Shown: piece by piece, positions 44,556 through 53,206 of the stretch
Layout: each line of letters starts with the position of its first letter
Position numbering within the stretch: position 1 is the first letter of the stretch
Source of the DNA: Dactylosporangium aurantiacum
Lineage (GTDB): Bacteria; Actinomycetota; Actinomycetes; Mycobacteriales; Micromonosporaceae
Length of the DNA: 64,000 nt
Assembly (NCBI RefSeq): GCF_000716715.1
Contig: NZ_JNYJ01000011.1
Coordinates: 186,001 to 250,000 of the forward strand
Direction of reading: 5' to 3'
Position numbers and translations under genes: made by a program
The notes under the pieces: generated by a model
Databases searched by the model: none
What the model was told of the DNA's origin: nothing
What the model saw: only the letters and a program-made list of their open reading frames with translations

Positions 44556-46079
44556 TCAGGCGGCCCGGGCGCGCCGGGTGAGGGCGGTGTACACCCCGAA
44601 GCCGACGGCCATGCCGATGAACCAGCTGTACTGGGCGGTGGTGTGCATGCCGGGCCCGCCGGTCCACAGCACCGGCACCACGGCGACGACGGCGCCGGCG
44701 GCGGTCGCGGCGATCGCCGGCGGGTGGTAGCCGCGCCGGTAGAAGTACCGGCCGGCCGGGTCCATGGTGAACATGTCGTCGACGGACACGACCTGCCGGC
44801 GCACCAGGTAGTAGTCGGCGATGAGCACCCCGAACAGCGGGCCGATCGCGGCGCCGAGGACCTCCAGGGTGTAGTGGATGACGTCGGGGTTGTTGTACAG
44901 GTTCCACGGGGTGATGAGCACCGACCCGACGGCGGCGATCATGCCGCCCATCCGCCAGCTGATCCGCTGCGGGCTGACGTTGGAGAAGTCGAACGCCGGG
45001 GAGATGAAGTTCGCGACGATGTTGATGCCGATCGTGGCGATGGTGAACGTGAGCGCGCCGAGCACGATCGCGAACGTGCTGTCGATCCGCGCGACCGTCT
45101 GCACCGGGTCCGTGATCAGCTCGCCGAAGACCGGGATGGTCAGCGACGAGGTGACGACCACGAGGACGGAGAACGCGAGGAAGTTCACCGGCAGGCCCAG
45201 CAGGTTGCCGCGCCGCACCGCGGCGAACGACCGGCCGTAGCGGGAGAAGTCGCCGAAGTTCAGCATCGGCCCGGAGAAGTACGACACGACCAGCGCGATC
45301 GCGCCGAGCATGACCGGCACCGCGTCGAGGCCGGTGTACTTCACCTCGCCGAGGCTGAGGTCGATCTCGCCCCAGCCGGCCTTCCAGATCAGGTACCCGG
45401 CGAGCACGATCATCACGACGTACACGGCGGGGCCGCAGAAGTCGATGAACCTGCGGATCGTCTCCATGCCGGTCCAGAACACCGCCGCCTGCAGCACCCA
45501 CAGCAGCGCGTAGGAGCACCAGCCGAGCAGGGGCAGGCCGAGGAACCCCCACTCGTCGACGTCGGCGTACGGCGCGAGCCCCGGGAACAGCTTCAGCACC
45601 ACCACGTCGAGGGCCGCGGAGGCGAGGTAGGTCTGGATGCCGTACCAGGCGACCGCGATGCCGCCGCGGATGATCGCCGGCACGTTGGCGCCCAGCACGC
45701 CGAACGCGACCCGGTTGATCACCGGGTACGGCACGCCCGTCACCTGGCTGGGCTTGGCCACCAGGTTGCAGAAGAAGTAGACGACGGTGATGCCGACGAC
45801 CAGCGCGACCAGCACCTGCCAGCTGGACAGGCCGAGGGCGAAGAGGCTGCCGGCGGTGACGTACCCGCCGACGCTGTGCACGTCGGACATCCAGAACGCG
45901 AAGATGTTGTAGGAGCCCCACGTCTGGTGCCGCAGCGGCGCCAGGTCCTCATTGGTGAGGCGGGGGTCGTAGCCGGGTTTGACGACGCCGGAGCCGACCG
46001 GCATGCCGGCCGCCTCGACCAGGTCCTGCGGCCCGTCTCCGGCGACGGGTTGCTGTGCGCGTGCCACTGTGTCGGCCAT
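44556..46079 (-). CDS. NCS1-family nucleobase/allantoin/hydantoin permease
   Basis: A 507-residue transporter with twelve predicted membrane helices. NCS1 landmarks are the N-terminal NEDLAPLRHQTWGSYNIFAFW, DVHSVGGYV, a GIQTYL near helix 4, SGPMLNFGDFSRY and the C-terminal PLFGVLIADYYLVRRQ. It belongs to the Mhp1/PucI/allantoin branch and imports a nucleobase or hydantoin with a cation. ATG at 46079 has GGGAG six bases upstream; a TTG two codons earlier is less likely. It is followed after 4 bp by the racemase and preceded by its likely regulator (GntR family) on the same strand. Confidence 0.92.
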   Translation of the reverse strand: MADTVARAQQPVAGDGPQDLVEAAGMPVGSGVVKPGYDPRLTNEDLAPLRHQTWGSYNIFAFWMSDVHSVGGYVTAGSLFALGLSSWQVLVALVVGITVVYFFCNLVAKPSQVTGVPYPVINRVAFGVLGANVPAIIRGGIAVAWYGIQTYLASAALDVVVLKLFPGLAPYADVDEWGFLGLPLLGWCSYALLWVLQAAVFWTGMETIRRFIDFCGPAVYVVMIVLAGYLIWKAGWGEIDLSLGEVKYTGLDAVPVMLGAIALVVSYFSGPMLNFGDFSRYGRSFAAVRRGNLLGLPVNFLAFSVLVVVTSSLTIPVFGELITDPVQTVARIDSTFAIVLGALTFTIATIGINIVANFISPAFDFSNVSPQRISWRMGGMIAAVGSVLITPWNLYNNPDVIHYTLEVLGAAIGPLFGVLIADYYLVRRQVVSVDDMFTMDPAGRYFYRRGYHPPAIAATAAGAVVAVVPVLWTGGPGMHTTAQYSWFIGMAVGFGVYTALTRRARAA

Positions 46080-46163
46080 CCCCAACTCCCGAGGTAGTGC
46101 GGCTCGTTGCGCCCACGCTAGGAAGCGGCTGTTTCACCGGGATGTGCCGGAACATATATCTGT

Positions 46164-46880
46164 CTACCCGTCGGGCTCCGCGAACAGCCCCGTGTCCTGC
46201 GGCAGCAGCGCGATGAACCCCTGCAGCCGCCGGTGGTGCCCGGTACAGACGCGGATCAGCGTGTCGGCGTCGCGGGCGGTGAACGCGTCCAGCATCCCGG
46301 CGTGGTCGCGGTGCAGCAGCTGCCGGTCCGCGTCGCGCAGGTGCGCCATCGGCTGCAGCGGCTCCGTCATGTTCCAGGCGGTGCCGAGCATGTGCAGCAG
46401 CCGCCGCATCCGGCACGGCCGGATCAGCGCCAGGTGGAAGCGGCGGCTCTCCCGGTGGTGCGCCCGCGGGTCGCCGGCCGCCACCGCGTCCTCCAGCGCC
46501 GCGTGCGCGGCCCGCGCCTGCTCGTCGTCCTCGGCCGTCGCGTGTCGCACCGCGACCCGCATCGCGGCGGTCTCCAGGGCCTCCCGGACCAGGTAGATCT
46601 CGCCGAACTCCTGCGCGGTCATCCGCGCCACCTGGTACCCCAGGTGCGGCCGGTGGTCGACGAGCCCCTCACCGATGAGCGTCATGAGCGCCTCCCGGAC
46701 CGGGATCCGGCTCACCCCGAACGCGGCGGCGACCCCGTCGACGGGGATCGGCGAGCCGGGCGGCACCTCCCCGTCCAGGATGCAGGCGCGCAGCTCGTCC
46801 AGGATCACCCCCTGCGAGCTGCCCAGCGGCTTGCCGGCCAGGCGCGAGATCAGCACCGACCGGCGGCGTGGTCCGGCCAT
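46164..46880 (-). CDS. GntR/FadR-type transcriptional regulator
   Basis: A 238-residue regulator. The winged helix (about 20-85) includes [19 protein letters not shown], the GntR signature. The C-terminal FCD-type helical domain has metal-binding candidates in [25 protein letters not shown] and [11 protein letters not shown]. FadR/FCD members sense small organic acids. It lies 84 bp upstream of the permease on the same strand. An AT-rich CATATATCTG at about 46151-46161 in the gap is a likely promoter for the permease/racemase unit. It is divergent from trpB2. It most likely controls the permease operon. Confidence 0.88.
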   Translation of the reverse strand: MAGPRRRSVLISRLAGKPLGSSQGVILDELRACILDGEVPPGSPIPVDGVAAAFGVSRIPVREALMTLIGEGLVDHRPHLGYQVARMTAQEFGEIYLVREALETAAMRVAVRHATAEDDEQARAAHAALEDAVAAGDPRAHHRESRRFHLALIRPCRMRRLLHMLGTAWNMTEPLQPMAHLRDADRQLLHRDHAGMLDAFTARDADTLIRVCTGHHRRLQGFIALLPQDTGLFAEPDG

Positions 46881-47016
46881 CCGCCACCTCCGTGCGGCTC
46901 ACGGTAACCCCGCCGGGTTATCGGCACGTTTCGAAGCCCTCCGCGGCCGCACCGGCGGAGTGACGGGGCGGGCAAAGTGGCGCAGGGACGCGGCGGCGCG
47001 TTCTAGCTTCGAGGGC

Positions 47017-48378
47017 ATGACCGCCACGAAGATCATGCTGGACGAGGACGAGCTGCCCCGCCGCTGGTACAACGTCATGGCCGACCTGCCCGCGCCGCCG
47101 CCGCCGGTGCTGCATCCGGGGACCCTGGAGCCGGTGGGACCGCAGGACCTGGCGCCGCTGTTCCCGGCGGCGCTGATCGAGCAGGAGGTCACGCGGGAGC
47201 GGTACGTCGACATCCCCGACGAGGTGCTCGAGGTGTACCGGCTGTGGCGGCCGTCGCCGCTGTACCGGGCGCACCGCCTCGAGAAGGCGCTCGGCACGCC
47301 GGCGAAGATCTTCTACAAGTACGAGGGCGTGTCGCCGGCGGGGTCGCACAAGCCGAACACGGCGGTGCCGCAGGCGTACTACAACGCGGCCGCCGGGATC
47401 CGCCGGCTCACCACCGAGACGGGGGCCGGGCAGTGGGGCACGGCGCTGGCGTTCGCCGGGGCGCAGTTCGGGCTGGACGTGGAGATCTGGCAGGTACGCG
47501 CCTCCTATGACCAGAAGCCGTACCGCAAGATGATGATCGAGACGTTCGGCGGCACCATCCACCCGTCGCCGTCGGACCGCACGGAGGCGGGCCGGCGGGT
47601 GCTGGCGGCCGACCCGGGCAGCCCGGGGTCGCTCGGGATCGCGATCAGTGAGGCCGTCGAGGTCGCCGCGGGGCGGGCGGACACGAACTACGCGCTGGGC
47701 AGCGTCCTCAACCACGTGCTGCTGCACCAGACGGTCATCGGGGAGGAGGCGCTGCTGCAGCTGGCGAAGGCCGGTGTCGCGCCGGACCTGATCGTCGGGT
47801 GCACCGGCGGCGGCTCGAACTTCGCCGGGCTGGCGTTCCCGTTCCTGCGCGAGAAGCTGCAAGGGCGGATGGCGCCGGTGATCCGGGCGGTCGAGCCGGC
47901 CGCGTGCCCGTCGCTGACCAAGGGTGTGTACGCGTACGACTTCGGCGACACCGCCGGCATGACGCCGCTGATGAAGATGCACACGCTGGGTCACGACTTC
48001 ATCCCGGACCCGATCCACGCCGGCGGGCTGCGGTACCACGGGATGGCGCCGCTGGTGTCGCACGTGTACGAGCTCGGCCTGATCGAGGCGGTCGCCAAGA
48101 CGCAGCAGGAGTGCTTCGAGGCCGGGGTGCGCTTCGCCCGCACGGAGGGCATCATCCCCGCACCGGAGCCGACGCACGCCCTCGCCGCCTGCGTCGAGGA
48201 GGCGCTGCGCTGCAAGGAGACGGGTGAGCCGAAGGTGATCCTGACCGCGCTGTGCGGCCACGGCCACCTCGACCTTCCGGCGTACGGGCGGTTCCTGGCC
48301 GGCCAGATGCAGGACCGGGAGCTCTCCGCCGAGGCCGTCGCCGCGGCCACCGCCGCCCTGCCGAGGGTCCCCGCCTGA
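47017..48378 (+). CDS. trpB: Tryptophan synthase beta chain of the TrpB2 type
   Basis: A 453-residue PLP enzyme. The Schiff-base lysine is Lys112 in [11 protein letters not shown], the glycine-rich PLP phosphate loop is [12 protein letters not shown], and the substrate loop [12 protein letters not shown] is typical. The extra N-terminal segment and the [16 protein letters not shown] region mark the TrpB2 branch, which often works without TrpA as an indole-salvage enzyme and makes tryptophan from indole and serine. No trpA is adjacent. The ATG at 47017 has GAGGG only one base upstream, so initiation may be leaderless from a nearby promoter. Confidence 0.92.
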   Translation: MTATKIMLDEDELPRRWYNVMADLPAPPPPVLHPGTLEPVGPQDLAPLFPAALIEQEVTRERYVDIPDEVLEVYRLWRPSPLYRAHRLEKALGTPAKIFYKYEGVSPAGSHKPNTAVPQAYYNAAAGIRRLTTETGAGQWGTALAFAGAQFGLDVEIWQVRASYDQKPYRKMMIETFGGTIHPSPSDRTEAGRRVLAADPGSPGSLGIAISEAVEVAAGRADTNYALGSVLNHVLLHQTVIGEEALLQLAKAGVAPDLIVGCTGGGSNFAGLAFPFLREKLQGRMAPVIRAVEPAACPSLTKGVYAYDFGDTAGMTPLMKMHTLGHDFIPDPIHAGGLRYHGMAPLVSHVYELGLIEAVAKTQQECFEAGVRFARTEGIIPAPEPTHALAACVEEALRCKETGEPKVILTALCGHGHLDLPAYGRFLAGQMQDRELSAEAVAAATAALPRVPA

Positions 48379-48413
48379 CGGGTGGCCCGGCGGGGGGCTG
48401 CGACAATGCTGCG

Positions 48414-49154
48414 ATGGTGACGACCCTGACGGTCGACTGCGGGGGCGGCGGGCTCAAGGCCGCCGTGGTCGACGACACCGACACGCTGTGCTGCGAGCCG
48501 GTGCGGGTGCCGACGCCGTACCCGCTGCCGCCGGCGAGGCTCGTCGAGGCGCTGCTCGGCATCGCGGCGGGGCTGCCGGCCGCCGACCGGGTCACCGTGG
48601 GGCTGCCGGGGATGATCCGGCACGGGGTGGTGGTCGCGACCCCGCACTACGTGAACGAGGCCGGGCCGCACACGCCGGTCGACCCGGAGCTGTTCGCGCT
48701 GTGGAAGGGCTTCGACGCGCGCGCCGAGCTGCAGCGCGCGTTCGCCCGGCCGGTGCTGGTGCTCAACGACGCCGAGGTGCACGGGGCGGCCCTCGTCGAG
48801 GGGCGGGGCCTGGAGCTGGTGCTGACGCTCGGCACCGGCCTGGGCAGCGCCCTGTTCGACGAGGGGCGGCTCGCCCCGCACCTGGAGCTGTCCCACGCGC
48901 CGTACTCGAAGGGCCGCACGTACGACGGGGTCCTCGGCGAGCTGGAGCGCCAGCGGCTCGGCGACCGGCGCTGGTCGCGGCGGGTGCAGCGGATCGTCGA
49001 CGGGCTGCGGCCGGTGTTCCGGTGGGACCGGCTGTACCTGGGCGGCGGCAACGCCGAACGCCTCGTCGTGGCCATGCCCGACGACGTGCGCCTGGTCGCG
49101 AACCAGGCCGGGATCCGGGGCGGCTCCCGGGCCTGGACGCTCATCGGCGTGTAA
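48414..49154 (+). CDS. ROK-family sugar kinase, polyphosphate-glucokinase-like
   Basis: A 246-residue kinase of the ROK/PPGK fold. The phosphate-1 motif is DCGGGGLKAAVVD, the catalytic Asp sits in VLNDAEVHGAAL, and the phosphate-2/adenosine motif is LTLGTGLGSALF. The ROK zinc motif is absent and the size matches bacterial polyphosphate glucokinase, which uses polyP or ATP to phosphorylate glucose. The first motif departs from the usual DIGGxG pattern (Cys for Ile), so the specificity is not certain. It starts 35 bp after trpB2 on the same strand. A GGGGGG run lies too far upstream to be a clear ribosome site. Confidence 0.82.
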   Translation: MVTTLTVDCGGGGLKAAVVDDTDTLCCEPVRVPTPYPLPPARLVEALLGIAAGLPAADRVTVGLPGMIRHGVVVATPHYVNEAGPHTPVDPELFALWKGFDARAELQRAFARPVLVLNDAEVHGAALVEGRGLELVLTLGTGLGSALFDEGRLAPHLELSHAPYSKGRTYDGVLGELERQRLGDRRWSRRVQRIVDGLRPVFRWDRLYLGGGNAERLVVAMPDDVRLVANQAGIRGGSRAWTLIGV

Positions 49155-49172
49155 CACCCGATGTGCGGCGAT

Positions 49173-49188
49173 ATCACCGTACTGTGAT
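49173..49188 (+). promoter_or_regulatory. Inverted repeat just ahead of the hydrolase-P450 gene
   Basis: ATCAC-cgtact-GTGAT ends 3 bp before the GTG start. With no visible ribosome site, the message may start at or near the GTG, and this 16-bp element could be the operator. Confidence 0.45.
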
Positions 49189-49191
49189 GCA

Positions 49192-51225
49192 GTGACAACG
49201 GTATGTGACGACGTACTGGAGACGTCGCGGGGTGCCGTGGCGGCGCTGCGCGCGGTGCCGCCGCCGGCCGTCGACACCGGCGTCCCCGCCGTGCTGTGCC
49301 CGGGCCTCATCGGCTCGAAGGAGGACTACCTGCCGCTGCTGCCCGCCCTGGCCGCCGCCGGGTACCGGGCGTACGCGTACGACTACCGCGGCCACTACGC
49401 GAGCGACGGCGGCGACGACGACCACAGCATCGACCGGCACGCCCGGGACCTGATCGCCGTGCTGGGCGCCGTCGGCGCCGCGGGGGAGGAGCCGCCGCAC
49501 GTCGTCGGGCACTCCTACGGCGGGTTCGTGGTGCGCGCCGCCGCCCTCGCCGCCCCGGACCGGCTGCGCTCCGCCGCGCTCATCGGCAGCGGACCCGGCA
49601 TGGACGGCCCGGCGCACCGCAGGATCCTCGGCGGGTTCGACCACACGCTGTCGCTGCGGGGCAACGCCGTCATGTGGCCCGTCGTGCGGCGGCTCATCCC
49701 CGAGCACGACGTCGCCCGGCGCGAGTTCTGGCGCACCCGGCTGCGGCTGATGCGCCCCGCGTTCGTCCGCGGCGCCCTCGCCGCCCTCGCCGGCGAGACC
49801 GACCGCGCCGACGAGCTGCGCGCCACCCGGCTGGCGCTGCTCGTCATGCACGGCCACCGGGACCGCAAGCTGTGGTCGGCCGGCGAGTTCGCCGGCTACG
49901 CCGAGCGGGCCGGCGCGGCCCTGGCCGTCATCGACGGCGCCTCGCACAGCCCCAACCTCGAGCAGCCCGGCCGCACCGTCGAGGCGCTGCTGGGGTTCTG
50001 GGCCGACACCGACCGGCGCCGGGCGCTGCGGACCTTCGTCGACCTGGTCCGGCCGTCGGCGCACCCCGACCCGTACCCGGCATACGAGCGGCTGCGCCGG
50101 GTCGCCCCCGTGCTGAGCGTGCGGCTGCCCGGCAAGACCGAGGCGGTGGTGCTCACCCGGTACGCCGACTGCGCCCGCCTCCTGCAAGATTCCGCGTTCG
50201 TCAGCGCCGGCGAGGCCCCCGAGCTGCTCACCCCCGGCTGGCGCGAGCACCGCCTGGTGCGCTGCCTGTACCAGTCGTTCGGCTGGCGCGACGGCGACGC
50301 GCACCTGCCGCTGCGCACCGCCCTGGCCCGCCGGCTCACCCCGGGCCGCTGCCCGGTCCAGGCCGCCGACGTCGCCGCCGTCGCCACGCTGGTCCTGGAC
50401 GGCTTCGCCGAGCGGCTGCGCGGGGGCGCGACGGTGAACCTCGCCGAGGCCGTCGCGGTGCCGTTCGCGTCCCTGGTCACCGGGCGGCTGCTGGGCATCC
50501 CCGACGCCGACGCGCTGCGCGTCGGCGCCGCCGCCCGGGCCGGCAGCGCCGCGTTCGAGCCGTTCATCACGCCGCGGCAGCGCATCGCGATGGACGCCGC
50601 CGGTGAGACGATCATCGACACCCTCGCGGCGCTGGACGGCGACGGGCTCCTCGCGCTGGTCCGCGCGCACCGGCCCGGCGGCGGCGAGCAGCTGCTCGGT
50701 GACCTGGCCCTGCTCTACGGCGCGGCGTACGACTCACCGGCGAGCCTCGTCACGCTCGGCGCCCGGCTGCTGCTCGACCACCCGGCGCAGGCCGCGCTGC
50801 TGCGCGACGACCCGGGCCTGGCCGAGCGGGCCGTCGAGGAGATCCTGCGCTTCGACCCGCCGGTGCAGATGGCGGTACGGATCGCGACCGCGCCGCGCGA
50901 GCTCGGCGGGGTACCCGTCGCGCCCGGCACCGCGGTGCTGGGCATCCTCGGCGCCGCGAACCGGGACCCCGCGTATACCGACGACCCCGGGGACTTCCGG
51001 ATCACCCGCCGCACGGCGCGGCCGGCGCTGTCCTTCGGCGCGGGCCGGCACTACTGCCCGGGCGCCGCCCTCGCCCGCACGCACGCGCGGGTGCTGCTGC
51101 CGATGCTGCTGCGCCGCTTCCCCGGGCTGCGTCCCGCCGGGCCGGCGGTGTACCGCGCGCCCGGCACCGTGCTGCGCGGCATCGAGGACCTCCCCGTCCG
51201 CCTGCACGAGAGCGGGGCCGCCTGA
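49192..51225 (+). CDS. Fusion of alpha/beta-hydrolase and cytochrome P450
   Basis: A 677-residue two-enzyme fusion. Residues 1 to about 275 form a complete alpha/beta hydrolase with nucleophile Ser108 in VGHSYGGFV, an acid in MHGHRDRKLW and a His in DGASHSPNLEQPG. Residues about 285-677 form a complete P450: N-terminal HPDPYPAYERLR, an I-helix GAAYDSPASL (weak version of AGxDT), ExxR at Glu550-Arg553 (EEILRFDPP), and heme ligand Cys622 in FGAGRHYCPGAALA. The Cys is present, so the P450 should bind heme, unlike the Cys-less helpers of macrolide glycosyltransferases. The next gene, a GT1 enzyme, overlaps by one base (TGATG). I infer a tailoring pathway that oxidises, hydrolyses/esterifies and glycosylates one compound. 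Confidence 0.9.
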   Translation: MTTVCDDVLETSRGAVAALRAVPPPAVDTGVPAVLCPGLIGSKEDYLPLLPALAAAGYRAYAYDYRGHYASDGGDDDHSIDRHARDLIAVLGAVGAAGEEPPHVVGHSYGGFVVRAAALAAPDRLRSAALIGSGPGMDGPAHRRILGGFDHTLSLRGNAVMWPVVRRLIPEHDVARREFWRTRLRLMRPAFVRGALAALAGETDRADELRATRLALLVMHGHRDRKLWSAGEFAGYAERAGAALAVIDGASHSPNLEQPGRTVEALLGFWADTDRRRALRTFVDLVRPSAHPDPYPAYERLRRVAPVLSVRLPGKTEAVVLTRYADCARLLQDSAFVSAGEAPELLTPGWREHRLVRCLYQSFGWRDGDAHLPLRTALARRLTPGRCPVQAADVAAVATLVLDGFAERLRGGATVNLAEAVAVPFASLVTGRLLGIPDADALRVGAAARAGSAAFEPFITPRQRIAMDAAGETIIDTLAALDGDGLLALVRAHRPGGGEQLLGDLALLYGAAYDSPASLVTLGARLLLDHPAQAALLRDDPGLAERAVEEILRFDPPVQMAVRIATAPRELGGVPVAPGTAVLGILGAANRDPAYTDDPGDFRITRRTARPALSFGAGRHYCPGAALARTHARVLLPMLLRRFPGLRPAGPAVYRAPGTVLRGIEDLPVRLHESGAA

Positions 51226-52424
51226 TGCGGGTGCTGGTCACGGTCAACCCGGCGCCCGGGCACCTGTTCGCCCTGGTGCCCCTCGCGTGGGCGATGCACC
51301 TGCGCGGCCACGAGGTCGTCGTCGCCGCGCCCCGGTCGATGGGGCAGCAGATCCGCCGGGCCGGGCTCAGCCACGCCGTCGTCGGCGGCGACGCGTCGTT
51401 CTTCGAGCTGTGGCCGGCGGACCTGCGCCTCGGCGGCAACGACACCCTCGACCTGACCGTGTTCGCCGCGATCGCCGAACGGACCGGCCCCGACGTGGTC
51501 GGCCTCGCCCGCGCCTGGCGGCCCGACCTGATCGTCACCGAACCCGTCGAGTACGCCGCGCCGCTCGCCGCCACGCTGCTGGGCATCCCGTGGGTGCTGC
51601 ACCACTGGGGGCTGCCGGTCCCCGACGGCGTGCACCGCGCCGCCCTCGCCGCCGTCGCCGGCCGGCTGGCGCGCCTCGCCGGCACCCTGGGTGTCGCCGG
51701 TCCGGCCGCGGCGCCCCTGGCCACGGTCGACACGTGCCCGCCGTCGCTGCGCGCCGCCGGCGCCGCGGGTGGCCTGCCGATGCGGTACGTGCCGTACAAC
51801 AGCGGCTGCACGCTGCCGGAGTGGCTGTACGCGCCGCGCCGGCGCCCCCGCGTCTGCGTCTCCATGGGCACCGTGCCGATCCCGGAGGGCGTCGACGGGC
51901 TCACCGCCGCCGTGGAAGGCATGCGCGACCTGGACGTCGAGGTCGTCGTCAGCGGCGCCGGCGTGCACGGCATCGACGACCTGCCGGCCAACGCCCGCCG
52001 CGTCGGCTGGCTGCCGCACCACCTGCTGCTGCCGACCTGCGACCTGTTCGTGCACCACGGCGGCTCCGGCAGCTCCATGGCGGCCCTCGGCGCCGGCCGC
52101 CCGCAGCTGGTCCTGCCGCAGATGTGCGACCAGTTCAGCATCGCCGAGCGGCTCACCGCCGCCGGGGTGGCGCGCAGCGTCGCGTTCGCCGACCGGTCCC
52201 CGGCGGCGGTCCGCGCCGCCGTCCGGGCGCTGCTCGCCGACACCGCCGTCACCCGCCGCGCCGGCCGGGTCCGCGACGAGATCGCCGCGCTGCCCGCCCC
52301 GCCGGACGTCGCCGCCACCCTCGCCGGCCTGGCGGGCGCCGCCGGACCCGCGGGGGCGCCGGGACTGACGGACCGGGCCCGGCCTGGCATGGTGGACGCA
52401 TGTGCAGGAACATCCGGGTACTGA
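51225..52424 (+). CDS. GT1-family glycosyltransferase (macrolide-type)
   Basis: A 399-residue GT-B glycosyltransferase of the antibiotic-tailoring GT1 group. The N-terminus MRVLVTVNPAPGHLFALVPL has the acceptor-side His, and the donor side shows VGWLPHHLLLPTCDLFVHHG then GGSGSSMAALGAGRPQLVLP and QMCDQF. Such enzymes attach (deoxy)sugars to polyketides or lipids. The ATG overlaps the stop of the hydrolase-P450 fusion by one base. This arrangement recalls EryCII/EryCIII and DesVIII/DesVII P450-homologue/GT pairs. No sugar-nucleotide genes are nearby, so the donor must be made elsewhere. The C-terminal tail after about residue 375 is Ala/Gly-rich and overlaps the next gene. Confidence 0.9.
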   Translation: MRVLVTVNPAPGHLFALVPLAWAMHLRGHEVVVAAPRSMGQQIRRAGLSHAVVGGDASFFELWPADLRLGGNDTLDLTVFAAIAERTGPDVVGLARAWRPDLIVTEPVEYAAPLAATLLGIPWVLHHWGLPVPDGVHRAALAAVAGRLARLAGTLGVAGPAAAPLATVDTCPPSLRAAGAAGGLPMRYVPYNSGCTLPEWLYAPRRRPRVCVSMGTVPIPEGVDGLTAAVEGMRDLDVEVVVSGAGVHGIDDLPANARRVGWLPHHLLLPTCDLFVHHGGSGSSMAALGAGRPQLVLPQMCDQFSIAERLTAAGVARSVAFADRSPAAVRAAVRALLADTAVTRRAGRVRDEIAALPAPPDVAATLAGLAGAAGPAGAPGLTDRARPGMVDACAGTSGY

Positions 52425-52669
52425 ACAACTTCGAGCCGCCGGCGACCGAGGACGAGATCGAGGCCGCCGCCGTGCAGTACGTGCGCAAGGTCAGCGGCAT
52501 GACCCGCCCGTCGCAGGCCAACCAGGCCGCCTTCGACGCGGCCGTGGCCGCGGTCGCCGCCGCCACCCGTGAGCTGCTCGGCACCCTGGTCACCGCGGCG
52601 CCGCCGCGGGACCGCGAGGTCGAGGCCGCCAAGGCGAAGGCGCGCGCCGCCGAACGCTACGGGCGGTAG
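52400..52669 (+). CDS. DUF2277-family small protein
   Basis: An 89-residue protein that matches the DUF2277 family from the first residues: MCRNIRVLNNFEPPATEDE then QYVRKVSGMTRPS and the end PPRDREVEAAKAKARAA. The function of the family is unknown. It is conserved and helical, and has one N-terminal Cys. Its ATG lies 25 bp inside the end of the glycosyltransferase gene in another frame, so it is probably transcribed with it, but there is no functional link in sight. Confidence 0.88.
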   Translation: MCRNIRVLNNFEPPATEDEIEAAAVQYVRKVSGMTRPSQANQAAFDAAVAAVAAATRELLGTLVTAAPPRDREVEAAKAKARAAERYGR

Positions 52670-52702
52670 GAACGCCGCAGCCGTCCGGCGCGTCGGACCG
52701 GT

Positions 52703-53104
52703 ATGAGACGTCTCGTCATCGTGGTGCTGCTCGCGCTCGGCGCCGCCGGGCTGGCGCTGGCCGTCCCGGCTGTCCGGGCAGCCGTGCACGACCTCGCGTG
52801 CCCGGCGACGTTCACCGCCTACGCGCGGCAGCCCCTGCCGGACGTGCCCGTGGTGACGGCGACGCACCTGGCCGTGGTCGGCGACCGGTTCGCGGTCGGC
52901 GGCCACCGCGACCCCATGCCCGCCGGCCGGCCGCCGGTCGAGGGCGACGCGTCCCTGGTCCGGTACGAGCACGCCGAGACCTCGCCGACCGAACAGCGCT
53001 GCGGGCGGGTGGTCGCCGGCTACCGGTACCACGTCTACACCGCCACGCGCGCCGGTGCCGTGGTCATCGACGGACATCTGGTACGTATCAGCGCCCGACC
53101 ATGA
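52703..53104 (+). CDS. Small secreted or membrane-anchored protein
   Basis: A 133-residue protein of unrecognised family. It starts MRRLVIVVLLALGAAGLALA, a signal peptide or membrane anchor ending near VRA, and has two cysteines in the exported part (DLACPATF, EQRCGRVV) that could form a disulfide. It is only 33 bp after the DUF2277 gene and ends 102 bp before the PQQ-propeller protein, all on the same strand. The codon pattern and leader make it a likely real gene; no function is proposed. Confidence 0.6.
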   Translation: MRRLVIVVLLALGAAGLALAVPAVRAAVHDLACPATFTAYARQPLPDVPVVTATHLAVVGDRFAVGGHRDPMPAGRPPVEGDASLVRYEHAETSPTEQRCGRVVAGYRYHVYTATRAGAVVIDGHLVRISARP

Positions 53105-53147
53105 TCGGTCGCAAAATTTCATAGCACGGTCAGCATCTTGCGGTGAG

Positions 53148-53173
53148 GGATCGACTAAGTTACGGTTCGATCC
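53148..53173 (+). promoter_or_regulatory. Inverted repeat upstream of the propeller protein
   Basis: GGATCGA and TCGATCC are perfect 7-bp arms around a 12-bp AT-rich centre containing CTAAGTT, a possible -10. The element lies 34-59 bp upstream of the start and could be a promoter/operator. Confidence 0.5.
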
Positions 53174-53206
53174 TTCATCGTTGCCGTTCCCCGCCAGGAG
53201 CGTGTC

